From contig CAZBGI010000005.1 in assembly GCA_964491395.1 (NCBI GenBank), positions 1 through 64,000 of the forward strand: 64,000 bases of DNA, read 5' to 3'. The DNA is from SKVR01 sp964491395. GTDB taxonomy: Bacteria > Bacteroidota > Bacteroidia > Bacteroidales > UBA7960. The translations under genes and the position numbers were made by a program. The notes below the pieces were generated by a model. The model did no database searches, was not told the DNA's origin, and saw only the letters and a program-made list of their open reading frames with translations. Below are positions 1 to 8,288 of the stretch, in pieces. Each line of letters opens with the position of its first letter. Within the stretch, counting starts at the first letter, position 1.

Positions 1-1268
1 ACTACAAAAGCACGATTCCAGGCAAACTTGTTGTTAATGTTTATGGTATTTGAAGAAATAATCTCATGGGTTTCTTTGTCACGCAGAGATTTTATGACCC
101 TAAAATCTTCCCGGATATTATAATTGAAGTTGACTCCTGCCATAATGGAGGGGTGGAAGCTATTTTTAAATGGTTTGAAATGAAGCTCAATGGGCATTTT
201 CAAATAGGTTTGTGACAGGAAAGTTCTGTCAAATGTTTCTGTAGATATTAAAGATCGATGTGAATAAGCATAATCACTGAATTCTACATAGTATAATTGT
301 GCCCCCAGGGAAAAGCTGAAATTGTTCAGGGTTCTCGGAAACAGAACATCTGTATAAATTCCTGGAAATACAGTAAACTCTGTTTCAGAGACACGCTCGC
401 CTGCTTCGGGATGGAATGCATTGATTTCAAACGAAAGTGATGAATAACCACTGGAAACAGAAATACCGGGATTGAAGCTTATTCCTGGGGGTCTCTCTTT
501 AGGAATCCAGTATTTTGAGTCAACACACTGGTTATAGGCTATAATGAACCTGCTGATTGAACCGGAAGAAAAGACTAAATTTTTTAATCTTGCCCTCACC
601 TCAGGACAATCTGAAGTAAGAAAACTGAGGATTCTCAGGTACTCATTGGAAGTGTGAATTAAGCTTTGATCGTTTTGGATGACCTCTTTCTCTATTTGCC
701 TGAGCAAATGTATCTGGTTCTCTTCTTTTTGGACAAAAAGTTGATAATCAAAAGAGTATAACGATATTTCGCCACGTACCAATACCTCCATGAAAAAAGG
801 TTGAGGGGTTACTGGTTTTCCATCAGCAGTTTTAAATACAGGAACTATGCCTGATTCAGTCACACTTAACTCATAATCAAAATGTTCGAGTAAGTAAGCT
901 ATTTCATCAGAATCCTCAAGCTCATTGACGTCTAAATTTAAATCACTGATCAGGGTATTCATATCAATGGCCATGGTTTGAAAAACTCTTTTTAAACCAA
1001 AACCATAGCCATTGATTTGATGGGGACTAAAATTCTGAACTTCATCTCCCGGATTTTTCATAAACCTGCACTGCAGGTGGGATTTTTTTTCTAAACTGTA
1101 TTCAATAAAACCATGAACCGTATCATTTTCAAGGGTGATGATATATCCCGGGCGAAAATTTTTGGGGATGTCCTCTTTATTCTTGTTTGCCTGGGCGGTT
1201 AAGTTAAAAAAAAGAATAAGCAGAAGAGCGAAAAAAGCAGTGTGCAAAGAGGTATTGGATTTTTTCAT
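1..1268 (-). CDS. Secreted/outer-membrane hypothetical protein, C-terminus cut by window edge
   Basis: An open frame runs from an ATG at 1268 leftwards with no stop to the window edge, giving about 422 codons. The N-terminus is a clear signal peptide: MKKSN, then a hydrophobic stretch ending near the NLTAQA site, so the product is exported. After it comes a short segment (RPGYIITLENDTVHGFIEY) of a type common in Bacteroidota exported proteins. The visible C-terminal half (about residues 250-420) has alternating polar and hydrophobic strands with many aromatic residues, which resembles a PorT-like outer-membrane beta-barrel. I do not recognise a specific family and give no function. The end of the protein lies outside the window. 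The typA stop lies about 100 bp upstream on the same strand, and I saw no clear TAnnTTTG promoter in that gap. Confidence 0.75.
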   Translation of the reverse strand, partial: MKKSNTSLHTAFFALLLILFFNLTAQANKNKEDIPKNFRPGYIITLENDTVHGFIEYSLEKKSHLQCRFMKNPGDEVQNFSPHQINGYGFGLKRVFQTMAIDMNTLISDLNLDVNELEDSDEIAYLLEHFDYELSVTESGIVPVFKTADGKPVTPQPFFMEVLVRGEISLYSFDYQLFVQKEENQIHLLRQIEKEVIQNDQSLIHTSNEYLRILSFLTSDCPEVRARLKNLVFSSGSISRFIIAYNQCVDSKYWIPKERPPGISFNPGISVSSGYSSLSFEINAFHPEAGERVSETEFTVFPGIYTDVLFPRTLNNFSFSLGAQLYYVEFSDYAYSHRSLISTETFDRTFLSQTYLKMPIELHFKPFKNSFHPSIMAGVNFNYNIREDFRVIKSLRDKETHEIISSNTININNKFAWNRAFV

Positions 1269-1373
1269 GTTTAGTAATAATTTGATATATGTATATAATG
1301 AGAACTCCTAATTTCATTATTTTTATTATCTGCTAACAATTTAAATCCAACCCATTTTGCATAAGCAAAAAAT

Positions 1374-3173
1374 CTATTTCTTTAGTCTTTTTCTTTCGTG
1401 TTCATCCAATATGATCTTACGCATCCGGATTTTTGCCGGGGTAAATTCTACATACTCATCTTCGGCAATATATTCCAGGGCTTCTTCCATCGAATATTTC
1501 ACAGCAGGAGCAATGACAGCCTTGTCATCGGATCCTGAAGCCCGCACGTTGCTCAGTTTTTTGGTTTTGGTAAGGTTTACAATGAGGTCTTCTTGTTTGT
1601 TATTCTCGCCAATCACTTGTCCGGCATAAATTTCCTCACCCGGATCAATAAAGAATTTACCCCGGTCCTGCAGTTTGTCGATGGAATATGCGATAGCCGT
1701 GCCTGTTTCCATGGCAATGATGGCCCCGTTTCTTTTGCGTTGAAAATCCCCTTTGTAGGGTTCAAATCCTTTGAGACGATGCGACATCACCGCTTCTCCC
1801 TCCGTGGCGGTAAGCATGTTGGAACGCAAACCGATCAGACCTCTTGAAGGCATCTCAAATTCCAGGTGGGTACGCCCTGCTTTGTTCTCCATATTGGCTA
1901 ATTCACCTTTTCGCTGCGATACCATTTCAATTACTTTTCCTGCAAATTGCTCAGGAACATGTACTGTAAGATATTCCACAGGTTCATGTTTCACTCCGTC
2001 AACTTCTTTGATTATCACCCTGGGTTGTCCTACCTGCAGCTCGTATCCTTCGCGGCGCATGGTTTCAATCAGGATTGAAAGATGCAGTACACCCCTTCCG
2101 TAAACCATATAGGCGTCGGCCGAATCTGTGGGTTCCACGCGCATGGCCAGGTTTTTTTCCGTTTCCAGAAACAACCGGTCGCGCAAATGGCGGGAGGTGA
2201 CAAATTTTCCGTCTTTTCCAAAAAAAGGAGAATTATTGATGGTGAAGAGCATGCTCATGGTAGGCTCATCAATAGAAATGGGCAGCATCCCTTCGGGTGC
2301 TTCAAAATCAGCAATGGTATCCCCGATTTCAAAATTTTCAACGCCCAGTACCGCGCAAATCTCTCCGCTTTCAACCTCTGTTTTGACCTTTTCTTTGCCC
2401 AGTCCTTCAAAAATATAAAGTTCTTTAATCTTTGACTTTTTGATAATACCATCCCGCTTTACCAGGGAAACTTGCTGGTTGGGAGCCAGCTTTCCACGCG
2501 TCAGTCTGCCCACGGCAATCCTTCCCAGGTAAGAACTGTAATCCAGCGATGTTATCTGCATCTGGGTGTTTCCTTCAAGCTGCGGTGCAGCCGGTATATG
2601 TTCCAGAATCATGTCCAGTAAATAAGAAACATCTTCAGTAGGTTGCGACCAGTCGGGACCCATCCAACCCTCTTTGGCGGAGCCATATACTGTTGGAAAG
2701 TTAAGCTGATCCTCCGTGGCGTTGAGAGAAAACATCAGGTCAAAAACCTTTTCCTGTGTGAGTTCGGGATCGCAGTTGGGTTTATCTACTTTGTTGATAA
2801 CCACGATGGGTTTTTTGTGGAGCTGAATGGCTTTCTCCAACACAAATCTTGTTTGAGGCATAGGGCCTTCAAAAGCATCGACGATGAGCAATACCCCATC
2901 TGCCATGTTGAGCACACGCTCTACTTCTCCCCCAAAATCGGAGTGCCCCGGGGTGTCTATGATATTGATCTTTACATCATTGTAGCGAACTGCACAGTTT
3001 TTTGACAGAATAGTAATACCTCTTTCCCGTTCCAGATCATTGCTGTCCATAATAAGTTCACCGGCATCCTGGTTGTCTCTGAAAAGTTTTCCCTGGTGAA
3101 GAATTCGGTCTACCAATGTGGTCTTGCCGTGGTCTACGTGAGCGATAATTGCAATATTGCGAATGTTTTGCAT
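1374..3173 (-). CDS. typA: Translational GTPase TypA/BipA
   Basis: TypA/BipA is a ribosome-associated GTPase of the EF-G superfamily that helps 50S assembly and growth under stress. The 599-residue length is normal for the family. The N-terminus carries the G1 loop AHVDHGKTTL (residues about 11-20), the effector region RERGITI, the G3 motif DTPGHSDFGGEVERV and G4 NKVDKP. EF-Tu domain 2, EF-G domain III/V-like segments and the TypA-specific C-terminal domain (RGLIGLRSNMLTATEGEAV) follow in order. The start at 3173 gives the canonical MQNIRNIAIIAHVDHG opening. A TACCTTTGCA element about 27 bp upstream is a good promoter. The gene appears monocistronic. The identification is secure. Confidence 0.97.
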   Translation of the reverse strand: MQNIRNIAIIAHVDHGKTTLVDRILHQGKLFRDNQDAGELIMDSNDLERERGITILSKNCAVRYNDVKINIIDTPGHSDFGGEVERVLNMADGVLLIVDAFEGPMPQTRFVLEKAIQLHKKPIVVINKVDKPNCDPELTQEKVFDLMFSLNATEDQLNFPTVYGSAKEGWMGPDWSQPTEDVSYLLDMILEHIPAAPQLEGNTQMQITSLDYSSYLGRIAVGRLTRGKLAPNQQVSLVKRDGIIKKSKIKELYIFEGLGKEKVKTEVESGEICAVLGVENFEIGDTIADFEAPEGMLPISIDEPTMSMLFTINNSPFFGKDGKFVTSRHLRDRLFLETEKNLAMRVEPTDSADAYMVYGRGVLHLSILIETMRREGYELQVGQPRVIIKEVDGVKHEPVEYLTVHVPEQFAGKVIEMVSQRKGELANMENKAGRTHLEFEMPSRGLIGLRSNMLTATEGEAVMSHRLKGFEPYKGDFQRKRNGAIIAMETGTAIAYSIDKLQDRGKFFIDPGEEIYAGQVIGENNKQEDLIVNLTKTKKLSNVRASGSDDKAVIAPAVKYSMEEALEYIAEDEYVEFTPAKIRMRKIILDEHERKRLKK

Positions 3174-3199
3174 CGAATTATAGGTTTAAAAAATAAGGG

Positions 3200-3209
3200 T
3201 GCAAAGGTA
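3200..3209 (-). promoter_or_regulatory. Putative -7 promoter element (TACCTTTGCA) for typA
   Basis: On the minus strand the sequence reads TACCTTTGCA, an exact match to the Bacteroidota TAnnTTTG -7 consensus. It lies 27 bp before the typA ATG, which gives a leader of roughly 20 nt. A good -33 TTTG box is not visible. Confidence 0.5.
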
Positions 3210-3508
3210 CTGCTTTTCCCCGGAATTAATTTGCACTATCGCTTTTCAGGTATATAAACTTTATGTTAATTTAATTTTATGCTTCTGTATGATGAATGCT
3301 TTTGTCTTAGGTCGTTCCTGTAATAGTAATATAATTTGGATTGTGACACACAATTCAAGGTATGCATTTCATTGAGGCGGTGATAGATTATACGAAAACT
3401 ATGGATAGCAAAGAAAGTAAATTTTTTGCAACATGCCAAATAAGGGTTTGTTTAGGGCAAATTTTTTTTGAATATGTTAAATAAATAAAATATTAAGATT
3501 TTATTTGG

Positions 3509-3516
3509 TACTTTTG
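3509..3516 (+). promoter_or_regulatory. Putative -7 element (TACTTTTG) upstream of the orphan response regulator
   Basis: TACTTTTG matches TAnnTTTG about 108 bp before the GTG at 3624. The surrounding 3180-3623 interval is strongly AT-rich and holds no convincing ORF. No clear -33 box is seen, so this is tentative. Confidence 0.35.
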
Positions 3517-3623
3517 AAGGTAATGATTATTTTTATTTTGTTTAAAGAAAAAATTGTGTTCTTGAACAGTAAAGTATGTTGTTTTAAGAATATGTTTTTG
3601 AATTAAATGAGGTAACCTCAAAG

Positions 3624-4304
3624 GTGATTTTTATGCAAAATTCTTCTGGGATGGAAAAAGGCCGTCATGTTCAGATATTGATTACAGACACGAATCTAAT
3701 GTATGCAGAGGGGCTGAAAACCATGCTAAGGATAAAAAGAGAATTGGGAACTCCTCTTGTGGCAACTTCGTCTTCCACGGCCATGCACATCATTGAACAA
3801 CAATCGGTTGATTTGCTGATTACCAATGTGCAACTCAATGGAGTTTCCGGTATTGACCTTACCCGAGAGGTAAAGCAAAAATTTCCCCTTACCAAAGTAC
3901 TGGCCGTTACCGCTAATGAGGAGCCCGGTATTTTTTATCAAATGGCAGAAGCAGAAGCCGAAGGAGTAATTCTTAAAAACTCGGCTCCGGATCAATTTCT
4001 CAAAGCAATTGCTCATGTGCTTAATAATCAATCATTTTATGGGAATTATAGTTTGCCGGGATTGTTGAAGGGGAGGGGAAAACCGGGAATCAACGGTAAT
4101 TCTGCCAACGGTCATGTATTATTACCCTTAGAGAAAGAAATTTTACGCTTGATTATCAGGGAACTTACTGATTTACACATAGCAAGTATTCTAAAAATGA
4201 ATCCCATCACTATTTCCATGTACCGCAAAATCATTCATCGAAAAACCGGAACACAAACTTTGGTAGGGCTTTTCAGGTATGCCTTGCAACACAGCCTGGA
4301 ATAA
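3624..4304 (+). CDS. Orphan LuxR-type response regulator with degenerate receiver domain
   Basis: The product has a CheY-like receiver (about residues 15-135) followed by a LuxR/FixJ-type helix-turn-helix (about 165-220; LPLEKEILRLI, then a recognition helix around NPITISMYRKIIHRKTG). It is probably a cytoplasmic DNA-binding regulator. The receiver lacks the phosphorylation chemistry: the usual aspartate is Asn68 (LLITNVQLNGVSG, where families have a D), and the upstream acidic pair is Asp22-Thr23 (ITDTNLM) instead of two acidic residues. The conserved lysine (Lys118, GVILKNS) and threonine (Thr96) remain. It may therefore act without phosphorylation or bind a ligand. No histidine kinase is adjacent. 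The start is uncertain: GTG at 3624, ATG at 3633 and ATG at 3651 are all possible, and the fold begins after residue 15. Confidence 0.85.
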   Translation: MIFMQNSSGMEKGRHVQILITDTNLMYAEGLKTMLRIKRELGTPLVATSSSTAMHIIEQQSVDLLITNVQLNGVSGIDLTREVKQKFPLTKVLAVTANEEPGIFYQMAEAEAEGVILKNSAPDQFLKAIAHVLNNQSFYGNYSLPGLLKGRGKPGINGNSANGHVLLPLEKEILRLIIRELTDLHIASILKMNPITISMYRKIIHRKTGTQTLVGLFRYALQHSLE

Positions 4305-4353
4305 GGGAAAACACCCAATCGTATATGTAAGGAGTCTTTGGCTACTTTGCTAT

Positions 4354-5856
4354 TTACATTTTCATCCCGGTAAGGGCATCCATTACCTTCTCCATTTTGC
4401 GACGCATTTCGAGGGGGGTTCCTGTGTAATTGTTGACGATGATGGTAAAAGCAATGAGGCGTCCGTCCCGGGCACGGGTGTAACCGGCATATGCTCTTAC
4501 ATTACCCAGAAAACCACTTTTGGCCCTTAAAATTCCCTCCGATGATGTTCCTCTGAACATGCCTGCCAATGAACCGCTCTCTCCGGCAACAGGAAAACCT
4601 TTCAACAGACTGTTGTAAAGAGCTTCATCCTGAGCAGCAAACAGCAGCATCCCGGTGAGCTGTCTTACCGTTATATTGTTGTAAGGTGAGAGTCCGCTAC
4701 CATCAAGTATGCGTAATCCCCGGGTATCCAGTCCTTTCTCCTCCCAGAATGCTTTGATTACATCTGAACCCGCCGAAAATGAGCCTTCATCCTTAAACTC
4801 TTTTCCCAATGTTTTGATTAGATTCTCAGCGTATGTATTTACGCTGTTGAAATTGGTACGGCTGGCAATATCTTCAAGATAGGGCGAAAGATGCCGACTG
4901 ATAATTACCCTTGTACCGGAATATTCACTTAAGGGCATATCGCGATGGGTATAAACAGATTCCTTTACCTTTATGTTATTGTGTTGAAGAAAGCTGGCCC
5001 ATGAAGCCGCCAAAAAATGACCCGGATCGGGCAGGGATCCTTTTACTTCAAAATTATTCTCTCCCAGTGGCACTGTACCGGTAAGCCAGCGCCGGTTGCT
5101 GTAAGGAGAGCCATAAATATAGACGTTGTCTCCCGATCCCCGGGGACCCGTGCCAACATCGTTGTGAAAGGTTATGCCGGGAACGGTTGGATCCGTCTTC
5201 ACTACAGTAGCGGGAGCGCCTTCCAGGCTTCCAGGCTGAAAAAAAACACTGTAGAGATTTTCATGGGTGGTAAGAGCATGGGCGCCAGCACCATAATAAT
5301 TCCCCATATCTTCCCATATCCATTTTGAAGGTATCATGTGATCGTCAAACCAGGAACCATCAGCAATGATATTTCCTTCGATGGTTTTGATTCCTGTTGC
5401 CTTAATCTCTTTGAGCCACTCAGCAAAGACCAGGTCAAGAGCCAGGCTGTCGTCGACCATTTTTGCACCCAGCATCGGGTTCCCAAATCCTTTGATGTAT
5501 AAGTTTCCCTTTAGGATGTCGTTTTCTATTTTTCCGTCATACTGAAGCAGGGTTTCAAACTGGTAGTTGCTTCCCAGCATAGAGAGCGCTGTAAGGGTTG
5601 TAACTACTTTCTGGGTGGAAGCAGGTATGAGCGCCAGGTCGGGGTTATGGTCAAGAATTATTTTTCCGGTACGGGCATCGGCAGCATAAAATCCCCATGA
5701 GGTATTTTTTAATGCCTCATCTTTTGAAAATTCGTTAAGAGCGCTTTTCAGCCCGCTCTTTCCTGTGAACTCAGAGGATGGGTCTTCCGGGTAAGCATAC
5801 AAAACCGATAGAAATAACAAGGAAAAAATCAGGATAACAGCCAACTTTTTATCCAT
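4354..5856 (-). CDS. dacB: D-alanyl-D-alanine carboxypeptidase/endopeptidase, PBP4 (S13) family
   Basis: This is a periplasmic peptidase that trims or cuts cross-links in peptidoglycan. The 500-residue chain has an N-terminal signal peptide (hydrophobic run after MDKKLAVILIFS), then the S13 catalytic motifs: SxxK as STQK in PASTQKVV (about residue 80), SxN as SVN in FNSVNTYAENLIK, and KSG in place of KTG in LRAKSGFLGNVRAYAGY near the C-terminus. The long insert between SxxK and SxN is typical of PBP4. It lies 31 bp downstream of the MCE-domain gene and on the same strand as the amidase, so the three probably form an envelope-maintenance operon. Its tail is convergent with the response regulator, with 49 bp between the stops. 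Confidence 0.92.
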   Translation of the reverse strand: MDKKLAVILIFSLLFLSVLYAYPEDPSSEFTGKSGLKSALNEFSKDEALKNTSWGFYAADARTGKIILDHNPDLALIPASTQKVVTTLTALSMLGSNYQFETLLQYDGKIENDILKGNLYIKGFGNPMLGAKMVDDSLALDLVFAEWLKEIKATGIKTIEGNIIADGSWFDDHMIPSKWIWEDMGNYYGAGAHALTTHENLYSVFFQPGSLEGAPATVVKTDPTVPGITFHNDVGTGPRGSGDNVYIYGSPYSNRRWLTGTVPLGENNFEVKGSLPDPGHFLAASWASFLQHNNIKVKESVYTHRDMPLSEYSGTRVIISRHLSPYLEDIASRTNFNSVNTYAENLIKTLGKEFKDEGSFSAGSDVIKAFWEEKGLDTRGLRILDGSGLSPYNNITVRQLTGMLLFAAQDEALYNSLLKGFPVAGESGSLAGMFRGTSSEGILRAKSGFLGNVRAYAGYTRARDGRLIAFTIIVNNYTGTPLEMRRKMEKVMDALTGMKM

Positions 5857-5887
5857 AGTGTGAGAAAGTTTTGGTGTGTCTGTTCAA

Positions 5888-6841
5888 TTATCTTCCAAAA
5901 ACAGAAATCCGGATGTAGTTTCCGGGATTATTGCGGATGTCTTCCAGTAAAAGTTCGAGTTGTTGTGAAGAAGTTTCAAGATTGTTGTATAACTCTTCAT
6001 CATTAACCAGCAGGCCCATGGTTCCCTCTCCCTTTTCTATTTTTTCAAGAATATGGTTGAGGTTGGTGACACTTTGTTCAGCCTGAAGCATGGTTTGTGT
6101 GAGATTAGCCGCTGCCAGGCTGTCAGAAATCGAGGAAAAATTGGTAATGATATTGGTTAGGGTTTCATTGTTGTTTTTCAGGTTCTCACTGATAGACTCA
6201 GCATTGGTAAGGATATGGGTAATTCGGGTAGATTCCCTGTCAATGGTCTGGTCCATTCGGTTCGTGGTTTTTTCCAGATTTTCCAGGGTTTCCTGGATGC
6301 TTTGAAAGCTTTGGGTGATGTTTACCCGGGTTTGCTCATTAAAAATGGCCTGAAAAACCACCATCACTGAATCAATTTGTCCGAACAGTTCATCGGCTCT
6401 TTCTTTTATGGGGGTTACCAACTGACTTACTTCCTCCTGGATAGAAGACTCCAGCCCTGAGGCAAGGGTATCTCCATCATTGATAAGCTGAGATGAGTCT
6501 CCGAGTTTGATGACAATTTCCCGGCTTCCGGTAAGACTCTCTCCTGTAAGCATGGCCACCGAGTTGTCAGGAATGGCAACATCCCGTGATATGATATTTT
6601 CAACAATGATACGGCCACTTCCGTCATCCAGGAAAGAAATACGATTGACCTGACCAATACTTACACCACTGACCAAAACAGGATTGGATTCAATCAGATT
6701 GGTAACATCATCATAAAGGGCATAAAATTTTATTTGCCGGGTAAAAATATCTTTCCCTTTCAGGTAGTTAAGTCCCCATACAAACAGAAAAACGGATAAT
6801 ACAGTCAGTATTCCTAATTTAATTTCTCTTGAAATTTTCAA
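5888..6841 (-). CDS. MlaD-like MCE-domain protein
   Basis: The product has one N-terminal transmembrane anchor (KLGILTVLSVFLFVWGLNYL) and one MCE/MlaD domain (about residues 40-120, with SGVSIGQVNRISF and ESLTGSREIVIKLG). A long helical region with many Asn/Thr/Glu (about 150-290) follows. MCE proteins form hexameric rings that carry lipids across the periplasm for ABC systems. No MlaE or MlaF gene is next door, so the permease and ATPase would have to be encoded elsewhere. The gene sits between the amidase (79 bp upstream) and dacB (31 bp downstream) on the same strand. The 317-residue length suits the single-MCE Bacteroidota type. Family assignment is firm; the transported lipid is unknown. 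Confidence 0.88.
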   Translation of the reverse strand: MKISREIKLGILTVLSVFLFVWGLNYLKGKDIFTRQIKFYALYDDVTNLIESNPVLVSGVSIGQVNRISFLDDGSGRIIVENIISRDVAIPDNSVAMLTGESLTGSREIVIKLGDSSQLINDGDTLASGLESSIQEEVSQLVTPIKERADELFGQIDSVMVVFQAIFNEQTRVNITQSFQSIQETLENLEKTTNRMDQTIDRESTRITHILTNAESISENLKNNNETLTNIITNFSSISDSLAAANLTQTMLQAEQSVTNLNHILEKIEKGEGTMGLLVNDEELYNNLETSSQQLELLLEDIRNNPGNYIRISVFGR

Positions 6842-6920
6842 AACGTTACAATGTTTAAGGTTGAATTGAACCAGTGTATAAACAAACTTTCATCTCGATA
6901 TCCATAAATTTTTCTCAGAA

Positions 6921-8078
6921 TCATGGATTTTCGATGCTTTCATTGAGCAGTTTCATGGCTTCGGCAGTAGCTATGCGTTGGTTATTCTTAAATGCAACTA
7001 CAAATGCATCTTTAAAACCGTTTTGTTGAAGATTTTGTTGAATTTGCACAGCCTCTTCAAAGGTTTTCTCATTGCCGACAGTGTATTTATACAAACCGTC
7101 GTGCACATAAAAATTAATTCCGCTGATACCCTTGAATTCGGGTGCATCCAATGGTCTTTCTACCGTAGTAGTGGCAAATTGTACCCGGAATGAAATATCA
7201 GGTGAGTTTTCGGTATATGATGGGTTTGTCAACTCGTTATCCGGAAGAGAATCCTCGTTAGAGGGCTTGTTTCCGTTTAGATTTGCCAGTTGCTGTTGTG
7301 CCACATCGTCCTGGTATGTTTTGTAATCTCTGAATGCCCTGAACACTGCTGAAGCGATATGCGCCTGGCCGGTTTCTGACATCAGGTATTGTTCTTCCCG
7401 GGGATTGCTGAGAAATCCTGCTTCCACAAGTATTCCGGGCATAGCGATGTCATACAATACCAGGAAACCGGCCTGTTTAACTCCCCTGTCATGCCTTCCG
7501 GCTCTTTCCCTGAACTGATCCTGAACCAATGAGGCGACAGTAAGGCTCTGATTTAAATAAAGATTCTGAAACATGGAAAACATAATATTGGCTTCCGGGG
7601 AGTTGGGATCATAGCCATCATAGGTTTCCAGGTAGTCGTCTTCATAAAGAATGGAGGCATTTTCTTTTTTTGCCACGGCAAGATTTTCTTTACTTTTATG
7701 CAATCCCATTACAAAAGTTTCAGTTCCAAAGGCCCTGTTTGAGGGGCTGGCATTGCAATGGATCGAGATAAAAAGATCGGCTTTGTTGTCGTTGGCTATC
7801 TGGGTTCGTCTGCGTAAAGAAATAAATTCATCTGTTGTGCGGGTATAAATAACTTTCACATCATCAAAGTTTTTTTCAATATACTCGCCCAGTTGGAGGG
7901 AAATCTTTAATACAATGTCTTTTTCCTTAACCTGAGCACCAACAGCACCCGGGTCGCGTCCACCATGACCTGCATCAATGACTACGGTATTCACAAATCC
8001 ATGCTTATCTGCACGAACCGGAAGAGCGTGCAGTAAAAAGAAGCATAATATACCAAAAATTATAATCTTTCGTTTCAC
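6921..8078 (-). CDS. N-acetylmuramoyl-L-alanine amidase (Amidase_3) with SPOR-like C-terminus
   Basis: This is an exported zinc amidase that removes stem peptides from peptidoglycan, usually for daughter-cell separation. It has a signal peptide (IIIFGILCFFLLHALPVRA), then the Amidase_3 zinc ligands and catalytic residues in VVIDAGHGGRDPGAVG, SIHCNAS and ILVEAGFLSNP, covering about residues 30-245. After a low-complexity linker, the last 90 residues (FRVQFATTT to NNQRIATAEAMKLLN) look like a SPOR peptidoglycan-binding domain, which would direct it to the division site. The gene is divergent from lptD, with a 210-bp shared control region that carries a palindrome and a tandem repeat. It probably leads the amidase-mlaD-dacB transcript. 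Confidence 0.93.
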   Translation of the reverse strand: MKRKIIIFGILCFFLLHALPVRADKHGFVNTVVIDAGHGGRDPGAVGAQVKEKDIVLKISLQLGEYIEKNFDDVKVIYTRTTDEFISLRRRTQIANDNKADLFISIHCNASPSNRAFGTETFVMGLHKSKENLAVAKKENASILYEDDYLETYDGYDPNSPEANIMFSMFQNLYLNQSLTVASLVQDQFRERAGRHDRGVKQAGFLVLYDIAMPGILVEAGFLSNPREEQYLMSETGQAHIASAVFRAFRDYKTYQDDVAQQQLANLNGNKPSNEDSLPDNELTNPSYTENSPDISFRVQFATTTVERPLDAPEFKGISGINFYVHDGLYKYTVGNEKTFEEAVQIQQNLQQNGFKDAFVVAFKNNQRIATAEAMKLLNESIENP

Positions 8079-8123
8079 TTATTAATTGCTCGTTTTTTTA
8101 TAGTTTTGCGCTTGATTTTTTTG

Positions 8124-8137
8124 CGGGTAATTACCCG
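8124..8137. repeat. 14-bp perfect palindrome in the amidase/lptD divergent region
   Basis: CGGGTAATTACCCG reads the same on both strands, with 7-bp arms and no loop. It lies 46 bp before the amidase start. With no loop and no T tract downstream it suits a dimeric protein-binding site better than a terminator. No regulator can be named. Confidence 0.45.
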
Positions 8138-8179
8138 TTTCCTTGTACCGGATTTTTTGAGGTTGCTGTATATTATATA

Positions 8180-8207
8180 GTTTGAATTACACTGTTTGAA
8201 TTACACT
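8180..8207 (+). repeat. Tandem 14-bp direct repeat in the amidase/lptD divergent region
   Basis: GTTTGAATTACACT occurs twice back to back with no mismatch. It lies 82 bp before the lptD start, next to a near-match to a -7 element (TATAGTTTG). It may be a regulator site or replication slippage. Confidence 0.5.
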
Positions 8208-8288
8208 GAATAAACCATCAAAATAACCGTACTTTATTATCTACGTGATAATGACTTTCATATTGTGCAAAAATAATATTAAAAAGAA

